From Tenrec ecaudatus (Eukaryota > Chordata > Mammalia > Afrosoricida > Tenrecidae): a stretch of 64,000 nucleotides of DNA. The first letter of the stretch is position 1; every line of letters begins with the position of its first letter. Below, piece after piece: positions 62,235 to 64,000 of the stretch. A program made the translations under genes and the position numbers. The stretch lies in NCBI RefSeq assembly GCF_050624435.1, contig NC_134534.1, positions 68,037,501 to 68,101,500 on the forward strand. The letters run 5' to 3'. The notes beneath the pieces were generated by a model. It did no database searches and was not told where the DNA came from. It saw nothing but the letters and a program-made list of their open reading frames with translations.

Positions 62235-64000
62235 TTCTTCACAGTATCATCCAGTTTGTTATGAGGCACACAACTGAATGAATGCCTTTGCATGATCAAT
62301 AAACACACGTAAACATCTTTCTCTTACTCTCTGCTTTTAGCCAAGATCGGTCTGATGTCAGCAATGGGATCCTTCATTCCATATCCTCTTCTGAATCTGG
62401 ATTGGGTTTCTGGCAGCTCCCTGTCGATCTGCTATAAATCAATTGTGAAATATCTTCAACAAAATTTTAGTTACATGTGATATTTATGATATTGTTCTAC
62501 AACTTGAGCATTCTTTTGGACCACCTTTCTTTGGAATGGGTACAAATATGGATCTCTTCCAAGAGATTTTCCAGGTAGCAGTCTTCCTGGTTTCTTGGTA
62601 TAGGGCAGGATGGGTTTCCACACTGCATCAGTTTGTTGAAACACTTAAAGTAGTATTCCCTCAATTCCTAGGGCCTGGTTTTTTACCAAGGGACCCTGGT
62701 CGTGTATTGGTTACACGTTGGCCTGCTACCTCTTAAGGTCACCAATTTGAAGCCACCAGCCACTCCCAAGGGAGAAAAATGAGGATTTCTACCTCTATAA
62801 CCAACCAGTTACAGTCTCAGAAACCTAGAGGGGCAATTCTACTCTGGCCTATAGATCTCTAGTCAGTATTGACTTCATGGCAATGAGTTTTGTTGTTGTT
62901 TTTCATCAAAAACTTCAATGCAGCTTGGACTTCATCCCAGTACCTTCCGTTCAAGCGCTACCTCTTGAACTGGTGGTTGGTCAGCCCATTCTTTTTGGTG
63001 CAACGACTGCATTCCTTCCATCCTCGTTTTAATGCTTCTTGTATCTATTTTTCCTTAAAATCATTCAGTGTTGAATTTTTTTCTCTAGTTCTTTCAGCTT
63101 AAGATATACTTAGTATGTTCTTCCATTTGAGTTTTCTAACTAACTCCCATGTCTTTGCACATGTCATTATTATGCCTTGTCTTCTCAAACTTCCCTTTGA
63201 GATTTTTTGTTCGGCTTCCTTAATTCATTATTTCTTCATTTACTTTACATTCAAGAGCAAATTTTACAACAGTTTCTTTGGATACTCATTTTCATCTTTT
63301 TAATTATATTTTTCTTTCTTCACATATGATGTTGATGTTATCTCCAACTATTCTTGGCTTCAGTCATTAATGTTCCATGTGTTAAATCTGTTCCTAAGAT
63401 TTCCGTTCAGACAGGATACCCTCAAGGTTGTATTTTAGCTCTCATGCACTTTTTAAAACTTTCCTCGGCTTCAACCTGAACTTGCATATGAGCATTTTAT
63501 GGTCTCTTCTACAGTCAGCACCTGGTCTTGTTTAGGCTGATGATAATGAACTTCTCCCACATCTCTTACCACAGATGTACTTAATTTGACTTTCTGTGTT
63601 TTCCACCTGACAACATCCAGGTGTATAGTCACTGTTAGGTTGTTGAAAAATAGGTAGTTTACAAAAGAAGTTATTAGTCTTTCAAAATTTCATCATGGAA
63701 TATCCAGATTTTGTATCACCAAGTTCATATTTTCCTTCCTCTTTATATCCAGCCTTTTCATTCCAATCACCACTAATTATCAGTGCATCTTGATTACATG
63801 CTCCCTCAATTTCAGACTGAAGGAGTTGGTAGAATTCTTCCAAGTTCTTCATTGTTTGCTTTGATGGGTAGGCATATAAATCGGAATAATAGTTGTTTAA
63901 TTGGTCTTGTTGGCTTATAGATGGTATCCTGTCACATACAGCTTTGTACTGCAAGATAGATCTTGAAATGCTTTCGGTTTGTTTTTTTTAACAATGAGTG
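62235..64000 (-). mobile_element. RTE (BovB-clade) LINE, antisense, running off the window
   Basis: Complement of RTE from the RT region (ccagtttgttatgaggcaca, gtctgatgtcagcaatggga) to the endonuclease domain at 63682-63954, whose minus-strand ORF contains ALIISGDWNEKAGYKEE, the endonuclease GDWN motif. Split by an AfroSINE. It is the best-preserved RTE coding stretch here but carries stops elsewhere. Confidence 0.9.
62690..62900 (+). mobile_element. AfroSINE inside the RTE
   Basis: agggaccctggtcgtgtatt, cactcccaagggagaaaaat, ctctagtcagtattgacttc; the RTE complement resumes at about 62905. Confidence 0.87.

Overview
This window is mammalian nuclear DNA, most likely from an afrotherian and probably a tenrec such as Echinops. 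The grounds are the repeats: many AfroSINE copies, RTE (BovB-clade) LINEs, a distinctive L1 3-prime end seen more than twenty times, SPIN-type hAT transposons and mariner transposons. AfroSINEs are restricted to Afrotheria, and SPIN elements have been reported from tenrec. The species call is inference; the repeat families are read from the sequence.

Two host genes are present, head to head, in the same neighbourhood as on human chromosome 8q13. XKR9 lies on the minus strand with three coding exons (45651-45919, 40635-40852, 27643-28271) that splice with canonical sites into an intact 371-residue protein. It carries a textbook caspase-3 site (DEVD before G) 16 residues from the C terminus. 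LACTB2 lies on the plus strand; only exon 1 (60296-60417) is in the window, inside a CpG island at about 59.75-60.55 kb. Its proximal promoter has two perfect GTCACGTGAC palindromes flanking four exact 19-bp GC-box repeats. The 14 kb between the two genes hold no other recognisable coding exon.

Everything else is introns and intergenic DNA packed with fossils. Host-gene retrocopies are RPS8 (2.46-3.49 kb, cut by an AfroSINE and a SPIN element), CFDP1 (9.78-10.50 kb, inside an RTE LINE), FAM3B (36.64-37.56 kb, antisense, cut by an AfroSINE) and a full-length U1 snRNA retropseudogene (59.25-59.41 kb, with a perfect 13-bp target duplication). DNA transposons are three SPIN-like hATs, one unrelated hAT and three mariners. 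LTR fossils are a solo LTR of about 690 bp, two copies of one LTR-like family, two other LTR-like repeats and two MLT1-like LTR pieces.

The most unusual object is a 1.94-kb retroposon at 33141-35774 with an exact 11-bp target duplication. It joins a candidate LINE 5-prime region (YY1-like start, two 219-bp tandem units) straight to the common L1 3-prime end with no ORF between, and a solo LTR later landed in it. At 7.4-11.1 kb there is a nest at least four layers deep: an RTE split by an inverted RTE, then by the CFDP1 retrocopy, which was itself hit by an L1 tail.

Layout: 0-27 kb is downstream of XKR9 (intergenic); 27.6-45.9 kb is the XKR9 coding span; 45.9-60.3 kb is XKR9 5-prime introns/UTR and promoter; 60.3-64 kb is LACTB2 exon 1 and part of intron 1.
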